Of a stretch of 64,000 nucleotides of DNA, positions 34,165 through 44,615 are shown in pieces (positions within the stretch are counted from its first letter, which is position 1; the number at the start of each line of letters is the position of its first letter). The position numbers and the translations under genes are program-made. A model generated the notes under the pieces. It was not told the origin of the DNA and did no database searches. It was given only the letters and a program-made list of their open reading frames with translations. Source of the stretch: an uncultured Desulfobacter sp. Its GTDB lineage: Bacteria > Desulfobacterota > Desulfobacteria > Desulfobacterales > Desulfobacteraceae. The stretch is taken from NCBI RefSeq assembly GCF_963666145.1, contig NZ_OY762614.1, positions 2,404,001 through 2,468,000 on the forward strand, given 5' to 3'.

Positions 34165-35588
34165 TTCCCCATGCGAATGTGGGAGACAAAGAAATCCCTA
34201 AACTCATCCTCCCGGTGGCTGACGTATAAAATGGTGCTTAACTGCTCCGCTGCCACCTGACCCAAAAAGTCCAGAACCGCATTACGGTTGGCCCGGTCCA
34301 GTCCATGGGTGGGTTCGTCCAGCACCAGAAGATCGGGCAGTTTTATCAGGGCCCGGGCAATGAGCGTCAGTCGCTGATCGGCATAGGAAAGGCTGCGGAA
34401 AGGGGCGTCTGCTTTATATGCCAGACTGATTCGTTCCAGCCAGGCCATGGCTTTTTTATCATCTTCAGGCGTTGGGCGCTGGTACAGGCCGATGGTGTCA
34501 TAAATACCGGAGGTCACACAGGCCAGAACGCTGCCGGCCACCCGATAGCTGCGGTGAAATTCCGTGCTGACAATACCCATCCTTTTTTTCAACTCCCAGA
34601 TGGACTCTCCAGTGCCCCGGCGGGTGCCGAATATCCACAACCGATTCCGGTAGCAGGCGGGATGATCGCCCGAGATCATCTGCAGCAACGTGGATTTACC
34701 GCAGCCGTTGGGACCCGACACCAGGGTATGCTGCCCCGTAGAGATGCTCAGGTTTAAACCGGAAAAAACAGGATCTCCCGAATAACCTGCATGGCCGTCT
34801 TCAAGCCTGACAAGTTCATTTAAATGCGGTATTTCCCCGGGCACAGCATCTTTCAAACCACCTGTTTTTGCAGTTTTTAAATCATTGATGTCGGCTGAAA
34901 AGTGTGCCGGTCCCTGGAAGTCAATCAGTTTAGGCAATATATCCTGCCGCGGCCCGCAAAGGGGCATCTGTCCATTGTCAATCACCGCAATATGAGTGGC
35001 GCCGGCGGGGAGGTCCCCTGGATCATACACAAAAACCAGGATACCCATCCCGCAAGCCCTGCAATGATCCAGTGCCGTATCAAGCTGTCCGCAACCAGCC
35101 TTGTCCAGACCGTCAAAGGGAGACTGTATCAACAGCCATTGACTGCCCGATGAGATCCTTGACAGAAGCAGCAGTTTTCGGGTCTGCCCCGTGGACAACT
35201 GCCGATAGCCCTGGTCCAGCACCTGATCCATGCCAAAGGCACAGATCATGTCGGTATATTGATCCGGATCATGGATAAAGGCCCGGGCCAGGGTACCCGG
35301 ATCCAGGCGATCCATGAAATCGCTGTCATCATTTTTAAGTTCCTGTTCAAATATCTCCTGCTGCCCGGCAAAGGAAAAAATGCCCATATCTTTGGGCAGG
35401 CAGATTTCAGCGCCTGGAATGTTGGCGTGATCCGGGGACAACAGATTAAAAAACTTATCAATCCCGGACCGGTTTTGACCCAGGATGCACCAGAATTCAC
35501 CGGCTGAGGCTTCAAACAAAGGGATATTTAAATCAGATATTTTTGCATTTTCTATTTTCATGGGCGTATTCAACCAGGTTTCCGTCAT
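34161..35588 (-). CDS. Tandem ABC ATPase, ModF-like
   Basis: A 475-aa soluble protein with two ABC ATPase halves. The first has a degraded Walker A (GQNRSGIDKF, lacking the normal GKS/T), a fair signature (LSTGQTRKLLL) and a Walker B ending in QSPFDGLD without the catalytic glutamate. The second is complete: GPNGCGKSTL, LSYADQRLTLIARAL and LLVLDEPTHGLD. Size and one-good-one-degenerate layout match ModF, linked to molybdate genes in E. coli. No molybdate genes lie nearby, so the function is open. A second ATG at 35561 is possible. It converges with dctM. Confidence 0.72.
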   Translation of the reverse strand: MTETWLNTPMKIENAKISDLNIPLFEASAGEFWCILGQNRSGIDKFFNLLSPDHANIPGAEICLPKDMGIFSFAGQQEIFEQELKNDDSDFMDRLDPGTLARAFIHDPDQYTDMICAFGMDQVLDQGYRQLSTGQTRKLLLLSRISSGSQWLLIQSPFDGLDKAGCGQLDTALDHCRACGMGILVFVYDPGDLPAGATHIAVIDNGQMPLCGPRQDILPKLIDFQGPAHFSADINDLKTAKTGGLKDAVPGEIPHLNELVRLEDGHAGYSGDPVFSGLNLSISTGQHTLVSGPNGCGKSTLLQMISGDHPACYRNRLWIFGTRRGTGESIWELKKRMGIVSTEFHRSYRVAGSVLACVTSGIYDTIGLYQRPTPEDDKKAMAWLERISLAYKADAPFRSLSYADQRLTLIARALIKLPDLLVLDEPTHGLDRANRNAVLDFLGQVAAEQLSTILYVSHREDEFRDFFVSHIRMGN

Positions 35589-35740
35589 TTCAGCAAGCCT
35601 GAATTTTCCATAAAAAAACGATTCAAAGCCGCTTTGTCCATATTTGAATAATTTGGTTTTGCAAAACGCCTGAGATTTTGCTAAAAGCCTTCAGTGGAAA
35701 ACAGTACCATGTTGAATGTGAAACAGGAGAAGGTAGACAA

Positions 35741-36370
35741 GTGACCGGTTTTCAAGCCAAAACAATATATGTCGATGTGGATGACGTTGTATCCAGAACC
35801 ACAGAAACTTATCCGGGTGTTGTGGCCCAGGAGTTTGGAAAGACCGTATCCTTTGAAGACCTGACCGGTTTTGATTTGAAACGTTGTTTTCAGTTGACGG
35901 ATAATGAGTTTCAATATTTTTTCAACCTGGTTCATCAGTCTGATTTCCTTCTAGGATTTAAGCCAGTGGAAGGAGCGGTTGAAACTCTGAAGGACTGGGC
36001 TGATATGGGTCACACCATTGATATTGTAACAGGACGTCCGACCTCGGCCCAGGACGCGACCCTTGCCTGGCTTGAAAAAAACGGAGTGCCGTTCAGGGGA
36101 TTCATCATGGTGGATAAATACAACCGCCCCGGCAATGACTTGTCCCTGGCCATTTCAAAAGAGGAGTTAGCCATGATGGATTACGATCTGGCCGTGGAAG
36201 ATTCCCCGGAGATGGCTTTATTCCTGGCCCAGGACATGGGCGTATCTACAGCATTGGTCCATCGGCCCTGGAACAGAACGTGCGTCACACATGACAACCT
36301 TGTTCGGTGTACCTCCTGGAACGAAATCCATCCCATGATCAAGGAACCGGCACTTGAAGCCCATGAATAA
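35741..36370 (+). CDS. HAD-superfamily 5'-nucleotidase-like hydrolase
   Basis: About 209 aa. HAD motifs are TIYVDVDDVVSRT (motif I, DVDD), VTGRPTS (motif II) and MDYDLAVEDSPEMA (motif III). The pattern matches the 5'-nucleotidase NT5C-like family acting on small phosphate esters such as deoxynucleotides. The frame opens earlier (35678), but the GTG at 35741 has a GGAGAAGG site and avoids an unusual N-terminus. It stands just before tRNA-Sec. Confidence 0.7.
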   Translation: MTGFQAKTIYVDVDDVVSRTTETYPGVVAQEFGKTVSFEDLTGFDLKRCFQLTDNEFQYFFNLVHQSDFLLGFKPVEGAVETLKDWADMGHTIDIVTGRPTSAQDATLAWLEKNGVPFRGFIMVDKYNRPGNDLSLAISKEELAMMDYDLAVEDSPEMALFLAQDMGVSTALVHRPWNRTCVTHDNLVRCTSWNEIHPMIKEPALEAHE

Positions 36371-36484
36371 ATTATTGAGTGTACGGAACCCAACAGCAAA
36401 TTCCTGCAACACACCTATTTGCCTGAACGCTTAAAACGAATTGACAATCAACAGGCTAAAAGTATATTTTATAGAATAAATTGC

Positions 36485-36582
36485 GGAAGCACGCGGCTCA
36501 CTGGTGGGGCCCTCGGACTTCAAATCCGATGTGCGGGGCTGATACCCTCGCGGGTGGGTTCGATTCCCATGTGCTTCCGCCA
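36485..36582 (+). tRNA. selC: tRNA-Sec (anticodon TCA)
   Basis: A 98-base tRNA with an 8-bp acceptor stem (GGAAGCAC/GTGCTTCC), anticodon stem CGGA/TCCG-type around CTTCAAA (anticodon TCA), a long variable arm (GTGCGGGGCTGATACCCTCGC) and T-loop TTCGATT, with encoded CCA. These traits are those of selenocysteine tRNA. The organism therefore makes selenoproteins, although none was identified in this window. Confidence 0.96.
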
Positions 36583-36793
36583 TTTTTATAAGCAGCTTAA
36601 TCGTTTTTCCTGCGTGCTCTCACCCCAAAACACTTGCACCAACGCCTCTATCTCGCAGGTAAGCGAGTTCAACAATGCGGTAACGCTGCCGGAAATGCCA
36701 TTGAAAAAGCCTTGATGTTCAAAAGCGAAAATGATTTAACAATCCAAAGATTGTGCATCTTGTATCTATGAATACAGACTATAATAGGTTGTC
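36583..36793. other. Gap between tRNA-Sec and the DUF4160 gene
   Basis: No convincing gene, integrase fragment or copy of the tRNA 3' end was seen. Short open frames here lack family resemblance. It marks the left side of the possible island. Confidence 0.35.
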
Positions 36794-37033
36794 ATGAGTC
36801 CAACAATATTACGTGAAAAAGGATATAGGTTCTTCTTTTTTTCTCGTGAAGAAACAAGAATGCATGTGCATATTAACTGTGAAAATGGAGAGACAAAATT
36901 CTGGCTGGAGCCTGAAATCGAGTTAGCTCAAAATCACCGTCTATCCAGATTTGAACTTAAACAAATTGAAAAAATAATCGAGAATAATTATGAGCAGTTT
37001 AAAGCCACTTGGCAAAAACATTTCCGGCGTTGA
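36794..37033 (+). CDS. DUF4160 protein
   Basis: A 79-aa protein: SPTILREKGYRFFFFSREE, MHVHINCENGETKFWLEP and HRLSRFELKQIEKIIENN are the conserved elements of DUF4160. The biochemical role is unknown. The family is often paired with DUF2442, and the pair has been suggested to be toxin-antitoxin-like. It overlaps the next gene by 44 bases. Confidence 0.8.
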   Translation: MSPTILREKGYRFFFFSREETRMHVHINCENGETKFWLEPEIELAQNHRLSRFELKQIEKIIENNYEQFKATWQKHFRR

Positions 37034-37271
37034 GATCACAAATATTTCTACCCATGGCATCTGGCTGCTGTCAGGAGACAGAGAATTATTTCTCAGTTAT
37101 GATCAATTCCCTTGGTTTAAAGACGTTCCCATCGGCAAAATAATTAATGTCGAAGAACCAAGCCCGGGGCATTTTTATTGGCCCGATCTTGATGTTGATT
37201 TGGGAATTGAATCTATTGAGCACCCCGAACGCTTCCCTCTTATTTCCAAAGGGAATGATTTATCAATTTAA
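36990..37271 (+). CDS. DUF2442 protein
   Basis: A 93-aa protein with the DUF2442 pattern: NISTHGIWLLSGDRELFLSY, FPWFKDVPIGKI and WPDLDVDLGIESIEHPE. Function unknown. It overlaps the DUF4160 gene, so the two are one unit. The frame might start a little later, but the family N-terminus supports the start given. Confidence 0.8.
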   Translation: MSSLKPLGKNISGVEITNISTHGIWLLSGDRELFLSYDQFPWFKDVPIGKIINVEEPSPGHFYWPDLDVDLGIESIEHPERFPLISKGNDLSI

Positions 37272-37354
37272 AATTCTCGACTATTCCCTGACCCGCCTCT
37301 TTGCCATCCTAATTATTAAAGCCAACGGACAGCACAATTCAGAGGGCATTAAAG

Positions 37355-40300
37355 TCAACAATCCGAAGCGCGTATCTCTGACGAAAGATAAGTTTTCATC
37401 ATTTCAAAAATGAGGTGGCCGAAATCGGCCATTTTACCGGGATCTGATAAGAGTTGAATCTGTTGATCCTGGTGTGCCAGGCCGCTTTGGATGACGGCAT
37501 CATCAAGGGCTTTGGGAAAATCCCCAAGCATTGCCTGTTCCGGGGTATTGGTTTTCATCTGGATCACAACATTCTGGTTTTCGAGCAGCTTGCCTTTGAT
37601 GGTTTCCGCATAGCTGAGCATATCTTTGTCTGTCAGATTGTCCGTGATAAATATCTCATTTAGCTTTTCAATGAGATATGACAGCCATATTTCCTGCTTG
37701 TCTTTTGCTTTGGCCGTCCCCAAACCGTCGGAGGGATGGAGTGTGTACTCGGCTCTATTTTCCTGAAGTTCAAGATCCTGCTGCTTGATTTTGGAAAGGC
37801 GATAGTGGGTAAGCTCAACCCCTGTGAGGTCAATCACGTCCTCGTCAGTGATGCTCTCCCTCAGCATGGGACGCAGATGGCGGGCATACAGAGACAGCTT
37901 TTCAAGATCTTTGTCATCATACTCCACAATCTGGGACATAAATTCGTAAAACCGGACAAAGGTTCCCAGGTCCTTTTTAAATATCTCCAGGCGGTCCTTT
38001 TCGGTCTTGGCTTCCTTGAACTGTTTTTCGGCATTGGCAAGGAGCACGGCATCATTGGTGCTTTTCTTGGTTCGTTCAAACAGTGCTTTGGTTTCATTGT
38101 AGCCGGCAACGGCCCAGCGCTGGAGTGCCGGCTTGCAGATATTGGCCAGGGCCGCACTGCTTTTGTTCTTTTGAAGATATGCGTCGCAAAACTGTTCTAC
38201 CTCTGTCCACAGAAAAATCCCCGAAGCCCGCAGCTTTTCATGCAAATCAAAAATCAGATCCGGATCACTGACCCCGCCGAGTTCGGCTGTCATGTAATAG
38301 GGCTGAAAGGCTTCCAGTATATCTTCGGGTTCATTGAAAAAATCCAGGACAAAGGTCCCGCTCTCGGATTTGCCCGGATATATCCGGTTCAACCGGGACA
38401 GGGTTTGCACACATTCAACGCCGCCCAGCTTTTTATCAACATACATGGCACAGAGCTTGGGCTGATCAAACCCTGTCTGGAACTTGTTGGCAACGATCAT
38501 GACCTGATAGTCATCGGCATCAAATGCGATACGGATATCCCGCCCTTTAAGGCCGGGATTCATTAAAAACCCGGTTTCGGTATATTTGTTGCCCAACAGC
38601 GCGGCGGCTTCCGGGTCCTTGTCGTTGAATTCGACCTCGCCCGAGAAAGCAACCAAAGCGTGAATATTTTTGTATCCCTGCCTGGCGATGTATTTTTCAA
38701 AACACAGCTTGTACCGTACAGCCTCTTTTCGCGATGATGTCACCACCATGGCCTTGGCCTGGCCGCCGAGCAACCCCATGACGTTGTCCTTAAAGTGCTC
38801 AATGATCACCTGAACCTTCCGGGAGATATTGTAGTCATGGAGACGAACCCACTGATTCAGTTTTACCTTGGCTTTCCTCGATTCCACCTCATGGTCTTTT
38901 CTCTGGATTTTGAGGGCCAGATTATATGCCACCTTGTAGTTGGTATAATTTTGCAGCACATCAAGGATAAACCCCTCTTCAATGGCCTGGCGCATGGTGT
39001 AAACGTGGAAGGGTTCAGGCTTATTTGTCCGGGAGGCCACCCGGGTCGGGTCTGGTAACCGGCCAAACAGCTCCAGGGTTTTTGCCTTGGGTGTGGCGGT
39101 GAAGGCAAAATAACTCAAGTTCGGGTTGAACTTTCTGGACGCAATGGTGGCATCAAGGATTTCATCCGGGGTCAACTCTTCGTCCATGTCCCGGCTGTCG
39201 ATCATCAGCACTTCCTTGAGCTGCCTTGCCGTGGAACCGGTCTGGGAAGAGTGGGCTTCGTCCGCAATGACCGCATAGCACCGCGCCTTTAAATTCACAT
39301 CGGATTCAATGGCCTTGAGGACAAAGGGGAAGGTCTGAATTGTCACAATGATGATGGGTTGGCTGATGGTGAGGGCCTGGGCCAGTTTCTCCGACTTGGA
39401 ACCGCCCCCAAGATCCCGGGAGATACGGCCAACCACCCCGTCGGCATGTTCAAACTGGTAGATGGTATCCTGGAGCTGGTCATCCAGAACCGTCCGGTCC
39501 GTGATGACGATGACCGAGTTGAAGACTTTGCTGCCGTCGGGCTTGGTCAACGCAGAGAGTTGATGGGCTGTCCAGGCAATGGAGTTGGACTTGCCGGAGC
39601 CTGCACTGTGTTGAATCAGATACTTTAGGCCCGGCCCATTCTCCCTGGCCGAATTGATGAGTTTATTGACCACATCCCACTGGTGATACCGGGGAAAAAT
39701 CATGGCCTCTTTCTTGGACTTCCTGCCCTCGAAATCTTCCCTCTCTTCGATCTCAAGGTGGATATAGCGGCCCAGGATGTTCAGCAGGTTGCCCGGCTGC
39801 AACACGTCGTTCCAAAGGTAATCCGTGGCGTATTGATCCGGGTTATCCGGTACGTCATTACCGGCACCGCCGCCCTTGGCGCCTTTATTGAACGGCAGAA
39901 AAAAGCTGTTGTCACCGTCCAGGCGGGTACACATATAAACCTCATACTGGCTGACCGCAAAGTGAACCAGGGCACCCCGCTTGAAGGTGAGCAGGGGTTC
40001 CGGTTTCCGGGTCTGCGGATCAACGGGCGGACGGGTTTTCTTGTACTGGATAATCGCATTCTGCACGGCCTGCTTAAACTCGGATTTCAACTCCATGGTG
40101 ATGATGGGGATGCCGTTGACAAACAGAACCAGATCAATGCGATATTTTTTGGCCTTTTTTCCGTCGGTTTCTCGTTCTTCTTCGCCGGCCCAGGGAGAAT
40201 AGACCAGTTCAGGTACGACCCGAAGGATATTGGCCTGGTACCTGGCTTGTGTGACGGGGTTCAGCTCATCGTCCGGCTTGAACTGGCACAGCGGGAACCG

Positions 40301-40627
40301 GGTGCCCCGCTCCTTGATGTCATGGCGCAGGACGCCCAGGGTGCCGAAGGTGCGCAATTCATCGCCCGTGGAGTTGGGATCGGCCTTGGACAACTGGGCG
40401 GCAACCCGATCCAAGAATTTGTCCTCTGTATCATTAGCATAGATCTTACTGAACTTTTCCCACTGCTTTGGCTGGGTTTCTTTGACAAAGGCGATGAGGT
40501 CATCAGGATACAAAGCCCGTTTCCGGTCATAGTGATCGGGTCGACCCAGGTGCCAGCCATTGGCCAAAAGATCATTGATGACATTTTTCTGGAACTGAAA
40601 CTCACAGGATTTGTCTGATATGGCCAT
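37355..40627 (-). CDS. hsdR: Type I restriction enzyme HsdR
   Basis: A 1090-aa restriction and translocation subunit. The nuclease motif is at D165 (IDLVLF) and E179-L-K181 (MELKSEF). The helicase has Walker A SAGSGKSN (341-348) and DEAH (456-459), plus later motor motifs (FAFTATPK, ANKFQTGFDQP). It cuts DNA lacking methylation at the HsdS-specified site. hsdR itself is intact, and its ATG lies 12 bases beyond the restored hsdS stop. With hsdM and hsdS broken as read, nuclease activity would not be directed. Confidence 0.93.
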   Translation of the reverse strand: MAISDKSCEFQFQKNVINDLLANGWHLGRPDHYDRKRALYPDDLIAFVKETQPKQWEKFSKIYANDTEDKFLDRVAAQLSKADPNSTGDELRTFGTLGVLRHDIKERGTRFPLCQFKPDDELNPVTQARYQANILRVVPELVYSPWAGEEERETDGKKAKKYRIDLVLFVNGIPIITMELKSEFKQAVQNAIIQYKKTRPPVDPQTRKPEPLLTFKRGALVHFAVSQYEVYMCTRLDGDNSFFLPFNKGAKGGGAGNDVPDNPDQYATDYLWNDVLQPGNLLNILGRYIHLEIEEREDFEGRKSKKEAMIFPRYHQWDVVNKLINSARENGPGLKYLIQHSAGSGKSNSIAWTAHQLSALTKPDGSKVFNSVIVITDRTVLDDQLQDTIYQFEHADGVVGRISRDLGGGSKSEKLAQALTISQPIIIVTIQTFPFVLKAIESDVNLKARCYAVIADEAHSSQTGSTARQLKEVLMIDSRDMDEELTPDEILDATIASRKFNPNLSYFAFTATPKAKTLELFGRLPDPTRVASRTNKPEPFHVYTMRQAIEEGFILDVLQNYTNYKVAYNLALKIQRKDHEVESRKAKVKLNQWVRLHDYNISRKVQVIIEHFKDNVMGLLGGQAKAMVVTSSRKEAVRYKLCFEKYIARQGYKNIHALVAFSGEVEFNDKDPEAAALLGNKYTETGFLMNPGLKGRDIRIAFDADDYQVMIVANKFQTGFDQPKLCAMYVDKKLGGVECVQTLSRLNRIYPGKSESGTFVLDFFNEPEDILEAFQPYYMTAELGGVSDPDLIFDLHEKLRASGIFLWTEVEQFCDAYLQKNKSSAALANICKPALQRWAVAGYNETKALFERTKKSTNDAVLLANAEKQFKEAKTEKDRLEIFKKDLGTFVRFYEFMSQIVEYDDKDLEKLSLYARHLRPMLRESITDEDVIDLTGVELTHYRLSKIKQQDLELQENRAEYTLHPSDGLGTAKAKDKQEIWLSYLIEKLNEIFITDNLTDKDMLSYAETIKGKLLENQNVVIQMKTNTPEQAMLGDFPKALDDAVIQSGLAHQDQQIQLLSDPGKMADFGHLIFEMMKTYLSSEIRASDC

Positions 40628-40638
40628 GGCTTTTATCC

Positions 40639-41975
40639 TTATGTGGCTTGGGTTCTGTTTGGCTCCCAGTTGCGGACATCTATTTTGCCGGTTACTGCTG
40701 CGGAGATTAGAGCAGTTCTGCGTTCCTTGAGTAAAACTATTTGCTTTTTACAAGAGTCAGAAAGTTTATCATAAGTTGTATTTTGTTTGTTTATAGCGTT
40801 TAAGATTTCCTCGATTTCTGCGATTGGGGGGCAAGGGATATGGATTTTTTAAACTCATCCCAATAAAGCCTGAGCCGGAAGTCTGTTATTCCCTTAGAGT
40901 ATCTTTTCAGCTCAGTTATGGCATTGGGGGTCCGTAATACGAGCTCAACAAACTTGGAATCTATCTTTGTTTTCGGACGACATACAACATATGCTGGACT
41001 TATTAATCCATTTACTATTGGTGCTCCAAATCCTCCCTGCCAGGCCCGCATCATGTTGTAGGCAATGTCGTTCTTATGGACAACTTTATAAAGAGATCGA
41101 TCTTCGCTTCTTGCCACTTTTCTATCCAACTCATCTTCACTCAGCTCTGTATCAGATATTCCTGAATGAATTGAAACACTGAGAATAGGAAGACGTTGTT
41201 CTTCCAAAGTGGTAGCCTTGGTGGAGCTTTCGTTATAGAGTTGGCCGATTTTGTTTATATCCCAATGAACTGGCACTTCACCCAGCCACTCCACACCTGA
41301 ATCCTTCATGGGCACATCCGGATCAAGCCCTTTGGTCACCGCATGACTGATCACAGCCTGACGTTTTTCCTGAAGCAGTTCAATCAGCTTTTCCTGTTTG
41401 GCTATCAGGGTGTCGATCTTGGCGGTCTCGTGGTCAAGGAAGCTCACTATTTGAGTTTGTTCTCTATAATCGGAAAGCCCAATTTTTATGGTTCCAACAG
41501 TGTCTGTGTTTAAATTAAGCTGCGTCCCGAATTTCCCCAACCCTTTGTATGCTTGTTCTCCAGCAAAAACATAGAATAAGAATTTTGGTGGAATTTTAAG
41601 TTCTGGAAAGTAAACGAAACCGTCATGAATGCAAGCTTTTATTGCTGTGATGCAGGGCTTTCCAACAGTTCCAGCTATGCTTAAAAAAAGTTCGCCTGGT
41701 TCAAGCTTAACGCTTAGGGAACTGCCTAAATCTGACAAGCGCTGTAATGATGTTTTCAGGTATGTACTTGAAGATGTCACATCGGCGATTCGTGTCCACG
41801 CATACTCTCCGTTTTCTTGAAAATATTTTTCATCTTCGATTGGGCGTGGAGAGGCTCCTCTTTTAACAGAACTCAAATGCTTAATTTGGACTATATCCCA
41901 ATGTACCGGCACTTCACCCAGCCATTCAACCCCAGAATCCATATACACCGGATAAGGCTGATATTTTCCAGCCAT
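40639..41975 (-). pseudogene. hsdS: Type I specificity subunit HsdS, frameshifted near the 3' end
   Basis: Two target-recognition domains follow near-identical lead-ins (DSGVEWLGEVPVHWDI at each half), separated by a coiled-coil (FLDHETAKIDTLIAKQEKL). The uninterrupted frame ends early at 40800 with a non-family tail (APQSQKSRKS). At a T6/A6 run (40845-40850) one extra A would give FKKIHIPCPPIAEIEEIL and continue through CKKQIVLLKERRTALISAAV, stopping at 40639, the normal HsdS end. The ATG at 41975 (GGAGG site) is preferred; a longer frame from 42029 is unlikely. The gene may be decayed, slippage-expressed, or mis-sequenced. Confidence 0.78.
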
Positions 41976-42187
41976 CACAACACCTCCTTCCACGGAGGAA
42001 CGAGTTTTACAATCATTGGGGAATCCCATGGCGTGAATATTCGAGGATAGTCTTCAATAGTCATTGGGAGCTTTTCATATCGCATGACGATATTCCCAAA
42101 TAAGTGACCCCCCGATTTGAGCATCACAATGATAGGCTTGGGGGGTATTTTCCATATTTGAATTGATCCCCGGAACACACAAGACAT
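41975..42187 (-). CDS. Small ORF between hsdM and hsdS
   Basis: A possible 70-aa protein, not recognised. Its TGA overlaps the hsdS ATG in TGATG, an arrangement that usually marks coupled translation. No clear ribosome-binding site precedes its ATG; hydrophobic and proline-rich stretches are visible, but no domain was identified. It could be a real small gene or a chance frame. Confidence 0.4.
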   Translation of the reverse strand: MSCVFRGSIQIWKIPPKPIIVMLKSGGHLFGNIVMRYEKLPMTIEDYPRIFTPWDSPMIVKLVPPWKEVL

Positions 42188-42271
42188 TGTTCCACTGGAT
42201 CTTATGGGGTAGATTTAACAACGACTTAAGGTGATTGCAAGGCCTTTTTGTAAAAGGACGATCAGCTGGCA

Positions 42272-44562
42272 TTACCCATGCACCTCCTGCAGCAGCTGCA
42301 TGATCTCAGCACTGACCTTGTCCAGATCCGCATCAATGTCCGCAAGATCCCTGGGGGGCTGGTACACATAAAAGTGCCGGTTGAAGGGGATCTCATAGCC
42401 AACGATACCGATCTCCTGATCAATGGCATCCTTTTTTTCAGCATCAATCCAGGCTTCGGGGACATGGGGTAAAACCTCTTTGTTGAAATAGTCCTCATTG
42501 GTTTCATTCACAGGCCTTGACGGATCCAGGGGAACATTTTCGTAATCCCTCAAATCCGGGTTCGGCTGGTACTCCACCACCTTGCCGTTGTTTTCAAAAT
42601 GCCCATACGTCGGATTGACGGAGCCCTTTTTAATCACCTTTTTGATCACCCGAACGGCCTCCGGGTTTTTCCAGGCGACAGCCTCCAGGATCTGCTTTTT
42701 CTCCTTGGCATCAAGTGTCATATTCAGGCTTTTGCATGCAGATTTCATGGCGGCGTCATAGGTGTTCATGTCATCGCACTGATCCGTGCCGATGACCCCG
42801 GCAAGCTTTCGGCCTTTCCCAAGCAGGGCTTTTTGGAATGCCCACAGTTTTGGATTTAAAAGATCCTTGATCTGCTTCTCCTTGAGTTTGGGGAAATCGG
42901 CTTTAAACTTTTTGCGGACGTCATCTTTATGGTCGGCCCAGTCGTCTCCATAGGTGTCGTACATCCACTTCATCGGATCAAAGAAGGGCTTGGGGGCAAA
43001 TTGCAAAACGCCCAGGCGTTTTTCATTGAACTGGTAGGAAATGCGCAGCGGGCGTTCAATGGTTATCCGCCGGTACCCAAATTCGTGGGTGTCAAAAATT
43101 TTACAGCCAAAGGTCTTGATCTCCCTGGCTTTACCGTTCCGGCTCTGCCGCCCTCTGCCCGACGGGGCATCCGGTTCCTCGTCCAGGGTGATATCCAGAG
43201 GCTCAAAATCACCATAGGCCCTGGTGACGGTGCGAATGTCATCGTCGTTCATGAGGTTGCGCTTGGACCCAAGGCTTTTGCGCATCTTGGAGAAGAGATG
43301 AACGGCGTTGATCAATTGAACTTTACCTTTTCTGGGTTCACGCTTTTTGTTGGACAATATCCAGATGTAGGTGGCAATGCCGGTGTTGTAGAACATATCG
43401 GTGGGCAGGGCCACAATGGCTTCCAGCAAATCTGCCTCCAGGATGTACCGGCGAATTTCCGACTCACCGGAACCGGCCCCGCCGGTGAACAATGGAGAGC
43501 CGTTCAGGATGATGCCGATACGGCTGCCCTGGTCCTCGGTTTTATCCCGCATTTTTGATATCAGGTGCATCAAAAACAGGAGCGACCCGTCGGACACCCT
43601 CGGCAGCCCGGGACCGAAACGGCCGTTGTACCCTTTCACCGCATGCTCCTCTTTGACCTCTTTTTCGATCTTCTTCCAGTCCACACCAAAGGGGGGATTG
43701 GAGAGCATGTAATCGAACTTGTCGGCGGGCAACTGATCACCCGACAGGGTGTTGCCGTACTTGATGTTGTTGACCTCCTGGCCCTTAATGAGCATGTCGG
43801 CCTTGCAGATAGCGTAACTTTCAGGGTTCAGTTCCTGGCCAAAGGCACGGATGATGGCATCGGGGTTATGCTCAAGGGCGTATTCCATTCCCGAAGAGAG
43901 AAAGCCGCCGGTTCCCGCGGTTGGATCATAAATGGTCCGGATGACACCGGGGGTGCTCAGGATGTCATCGTCTTCCATAAACGCCAGGGATGTGGTGAGA
44001 CGGACAATATCTCTGGGGGTAAAATGCTCGCCCGCCGTTTCATTGGAACTTTCGGCAAAGCGCCGGATCAGTTCTTCAAATACGAGTCCCATGCGCCGGT
44101 TGGATACGTTGTCAGGGGAGAGATCAGCACTTTTGACCCGCTGAACCACCTTTTATATGAAAGGTTGGCATCCGCCAGCTGGCCGATGAACTCAGTGAAG
44201 TTAAAATATTCAAAAATCTCCCGGGCATCCGCTGAAAACCCCTGGATGTAGGCTTCCAGATTCTCTTTGATGTTGCGCTCCCCCAGTTTGCCCAGATCAA
44301 AGGGGGAGGCATTGAAAAACGTCAGGCCGTTTGTGGCCGGCAGTATCAGTTTTTCTTCCGCAACGTCCGGCAGGTTCATTTTACGGACCTGTTCTTTCTT
44401 TTCCAATACCTGGGCTTTGGTCGGCTCAAGCACCGCTTCCAGGCGTCGGAGCAGGGTGAATGGAAGAATCACGCGCCCGTACTGGCTTTGCTTGAAATCA
44501 CCCCGGAGAAGGTCCGCCAGGGACCAGATATATGCGGCAAGAGAGGTTGTGTTTGATTGCAT
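42272..44562 (-). pseudogene. hsdM: Type I methyltransferase HsdM, frameshifted
   Basis: The N-terminal part (44562 to about 44150) has LAAYIWSLADLLRGDFKQS and FTLLRRLEAVLEPTK; the second frame (44149-42272, 625 aa) holds NETAGEHFTPRDIVRL, the SAM motif DPTAGTGGFL and the catalytic NPPFGVDW. One extra A in the A4 run at 44151-44154 joins them in frame (LSYKKVVQRVKSADL), giving a protein of about 760 aa, a long HsdM type with an extended C-terminus. It would form N6-methyladenine. As read, the enzyme is broken; indel error is possible. Confidence 0.8.
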
Positions 44563-44615
44563 TTTTGTTCCGTTATTGAAAACCAGACAGGGCTTTAACC
44601 AACGATTATTATCTG

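Noticed and set aside
36583..36793. Integrase remnant beside tRNA-Sec
   Set aside because: No tyrosine-recombinase motifs or tRNA-end duplication could be seen.
39683..40618. Long plus-strand frame opposite hsdR
   Set aside because: It is a shadow of hsdR with no protein-family resemblance.
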